From Ardenticatenales bacterium (GTDB lineage Bacteria; Chloroflexota; Anaerolineae; Promineifilales; UBA4811): a stretch of DNA of 8,070 nt. How positions within the stretch are numbered: position 1 is the first letter of the stretch; each line of letters starts with the position of its first letter. This document shows positions 6,239 to 8,070 of the stretch, piece after piece. A program made the position numbers and the translations under genes. The notes under the pieces were generated by a model. That model was not told the DNA's origin, made no database searches, and was given only the letters and a program-made list of their open reading frames with translations. Location: positions 1 to 8,070 of the forward strand of contig DAOUVM010000100.1 in the NCBI GenBank assembly GCA_030667645.1, given 5' to 3'.

Positions 6239-6712
6239 TCAGGCGTATCGATCCCAGTCGGTGATTCCCAGTTCCTCGTCGTAGATGAATTTGGCTCGAA
6301 AGACGGGGCCGTCGCCCATGATATGGGGGAAAAAGATGGCGTCAGACCCAGGGATGGGCAACTCGGTCACCTCCTGGATGGGGGTCCAGGCGAGTTTTCC
6401 CTCCGGGCAGTTGGTGAGGTCCCCACTGAACTGGCGGGTGAGGAAGATAAAGATCAGCCACTGGTAATCGGCGCGGGGAGAGATCTCGGTAATCAGGCCG
6501 CGGAACTCTAGTGCTCGCGCGCGCAGCCCGGTCTCTTCCCAGAGCTCGCGCACGGCGCACTCTTCTGGTGATTCATCGAATCTCATCTTGCCGCCCGGCG
6601 CCACCCATAGCCCCTTGTTCGGCTCCTTGCTGCGATGCAGCAACAATACCTGACTGTCGTCCAGCGCGTAGCACAGAGTTGCCAGGATGCGGCGGTGGGT
6701 GGTCTGTTTCAT
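6239..6712 (-). CDS. Nudix hydrolase (MutT-like)
   Basis: Hydrolase of nucleoside diphosphate-linked compounds. The 157-residue protein holds a complete Nudix box at residues 41-63: G, five residues, E47, seven residues, then R-E-L-W-E-E-T-G-L, fitting the GX5EX7REUXEEXGU pattern that binds catalytic magnesium. Before it, K-G-L-W-V-A-P-G-G (33-41) is the usual strand leading into the box. This style occurs in MutT/8-oxo-dGTP-type and other small Nudix enzymes, so the substrate cannot be fixed from sequence. No signal peptide is present and it should be cytoplasmic. Its ATG is 11 bases after the stop of the TPR/Yip1-like gene with no good ribosome binding site, which suggests translational coupling. 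The transpeptidase gene follows closely. Length and frame are normal. Confidence 0.93.
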   Translation of the reverse strand: MKQTTHRRILATLCYALDDSQVLLLHRSKEPNKGLWVAPGGKMRFDESPEECAVRELWEETGLRARALEFRGLITEISPRADYQWLIFIFLTRQFSGDLTNCPEGKLAWTPIQEVTELPIPGSDAIFFPHIMGDGPVFRAKFIYDEELGITDWDRYA

Positions 6713-6723
6713 GATGTGGGGAA

Positions 6724-8010
6724 TCAGGGAACAGGGGGCAAGGCGAATGGGATCTGGATCTCAGCCGGATTGACGCCGCCAACCAGTATGACTACCAGGG
6801 CGAGCAGGATGATCAGCAGCAGGTAGAGTATCGAGCCGAGCAGCAGCACTCCGGCCCCGCCCAGCCAGGAGAAACGGTGCGCCACCGAGATGGCCTGCCC
6901 ACAGATCGCGAGGGAATAGACCCCCGCCAGCAGGCCCAGGAGCGCCAGGATACCTGTCCCCACCGTTCCTGACAGCAAGGCGGCTCGTTCCGGGGCAAAC
7001 TCGATCAGCGCTACGTATATCGCCCCGCCAATGATCAGAATGCCCGAGTTCAGCAGGCCGGTGGCTGAATAGGCTACCGAGAACAACTGGGCGTGGACGG
7101 CAAAGCTCGCTTTGCCCCCCATCAGCCAGGCAATGACGTAGAGAACGGCTGCCAGGAGATAATAGTGGATCACCAGTCCGATGGCGGCCGGAATGCCGCC
7201 CACAAAGAGAAGGGTAGGGGCGGCCGCCATCGAAGTGAGCAGGGAGAGCACATCGTCCATTTGGGAAGCTGCCACCAGCATTCCGGTCAGCACCACTATG
7301 AGGAAGGGAACGAGTATGCCGCCAATCACAATGCCGACAACGGTGCGCCTGGTTGAGGTGCTGGCAATCTCGAATTCATAAGCGCCCCGCTTGTTCATGG
7401 CGATGGCCGCTATCCACGCCGCGCCGAGGGACAAGAGCCCCTGCGATCGGCCGTCATCGTACTCGGGGACGAACTGAACCGCCTCCATCTCGGTTGGGAT
7501 GGCCTCTACTGCGGCCGCGTCGATGCCTCCATCAACTGATTTCCCGCAGAGTTGGCACGGTCCGCGCTGGCTGGGATTGACCGTGCCGCAGTGGATGCAG
7601 ACACGCGTGCTTGCCTGCCGCTCAACCGGCGATGGCTCTTTGTCGTCAAAAATGGACTGACCGGGCTCTGGTTCTGCCGGCGATAGCGGGTCCGGTTCCT
7701 CATCGAGGAGCACACTCTCCGCCTCGTATTCCCCCTCGTATTCCGTCTCGTGCGCCGCGCGCCAGGATCGCAGCTTTGTCAATCCTTCCACTGCCGTCGC
7801 GTTCTCGGGGTCAATGGTCAGCACGTTCTCCAGGCAGAGGATCTGATCGTCGATGTCAACCATCACGCCGCTGAGCCACAGCCAGGCGGTTTTGTTGCGG
7901 TCCTCCAACCCTAGAACCTGCGTCAGCAGCTCGCGCGCCTCGGCTCGTGCGCCGCGCCTGGCCGCTTCGATTCCTTGCCGTAACAGGGTTGAGACGTCGG
8001 AAGTGGTCAC
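6724..8010 (-). CDS. TPR / zinc-ribbon / Yip1-like multi-pass membrane protein
   Basis: A 428-residue protein of unknown function with three parts. Residues 1-80 look like TPR-type helices (A-R-A-E-A-R-E-L-L-T-Q-V-L..., then L-E-N-V-L-T-I-D-P-E-N-A-T-A). An acidic linker (85-130) follows, then a four-cysteine zinc ribbon, C138-x-x-C141 and C152-x-x-C155. From about 195 to 412 there are about five hydrophobic segments (223-247, 258-297, 310-337, 345-375, 383-412) resembling Yip1-family membrane domains. TPR and zinc-ribbon parts usually mediate protein contacts, so a membrane scaffold is plausible, but this is inference. The start is GTG at 8010, supported by AGGGAG four bases upstream (complement of 8015-8020). 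It appears to head an operon with the Nudix and transpeptidase genes. Only 60 bases lie upstream in the window and I see no convincing promoter in them. Confidence 0.8.
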   Translation of the reverse strand: MTTSDVSTLLRQGIEAARRGARAEARELLTQVLGLEDRNKTAWLWLSGVMVDIDDQILCLENVLTIDPENATAVEGLTKLRSWRAAHETEYEGEYEAESVLLDEEPDPLSPAEPEPGQSIFDDKEPSPVERQASTRVCIHCGTVNPSQRGPCQLCGKSVDGGIDAAAVEAIPTEMEAVQFVPEYDDGRSQGLLSLGAAWIAAIAMNKRGAYEFEIASTSTRRTVVGIVIGGILVPFLIVVLTGMLVAASQMDDVLSLLTSMAAAPTLLFVGGIPAAIGLVIHYYLLAAVLYVIAWLMGGKASFAVHAQLFSVAYSATGLLNSGILIIGGAIYVALIEFAPERAALLSGTVGTGILALLGLLAGVYSLAICGQAISVAHRFSWLGGAGVLLLGSILYLLLIILLALVVILVGGVNPAEIQIPFALPPVP

Positions 8011-8070
8011 GGATCTCCCTGGTAAAATGGCGTCGCCGGATTCCTGCTGGGTACTGCCGTCTGCCCAACA

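Noticed and set aside
1..8070. CRISPR arrays, tRNA or rRNA genes.
   Set aside because: No regularly spaced repeats, cloverleaf-like segments or rRNA-like sequence were seen on either strand.

Overview
The window suggests a GC-rich environmental bacterium. Three neighbouring minus-strand genes, a TPR/zinc-ribbon/Yip1-like membrane protein, a Nudix hydrolase and a Tat-exported L,D-transpeptidase with SH3-like repeats, are of a style common in Chloroflexota (Anaerolineae-like). That assignment is an inference from gene style, with no marker gene to confirm it. TAG ends several intact genes here, so the genetic code looks standard.

Left part (1-1640): the 3' portion of an HNH endonuclease gene whose frame is open to the window edge, so its start lies outside. 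A GC-rich spacer with a perfect 16-bp palindrome follows, then a small three-helix membrane protein with a very strong ribosome binding site. A 250-base AT-richer gap then holds a nested inverted repeat built from CACGAAT/ATTCGTG words and a good sigma-70-type promoter.

Middle part (1642-4955, plus strand): a mobile-element-like block. It starts with an intact tyrosine recombinase carrying the full catalytic set. Next come a Trp-rich hypothetical protein, a small two-CxxC zinc-ribbon gene broken by a one-base frameshift in a C run, and a large serine recombinase split by one in-frame TAG. The last three genes are packed as an operon, and two of them carry lesions. This fits a decaying integrated element, although programmed recoding or sequencing error cannot be excluded from one sequence.

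Right part (8010 down to 5089, minus strand): a tightly spaced three-gene operon that looks like ordinary chromosome: the TPR/zinc-ribbon/Yip1-like protein, then Nudix, then L,D-transpeptidase. It converges on the serine recombinase, with a 133-base gap and no strong terminator. The boundary between accessory and housekeeping DNA therefore probably lies near 4956-5088. I did not find convincing evidence of a complete new system. The strongest leads are the two broken or recoded genes, the unusual pairing of a tyrosine and a serine recombinase, and the nested repeat beside the integrase promoter.
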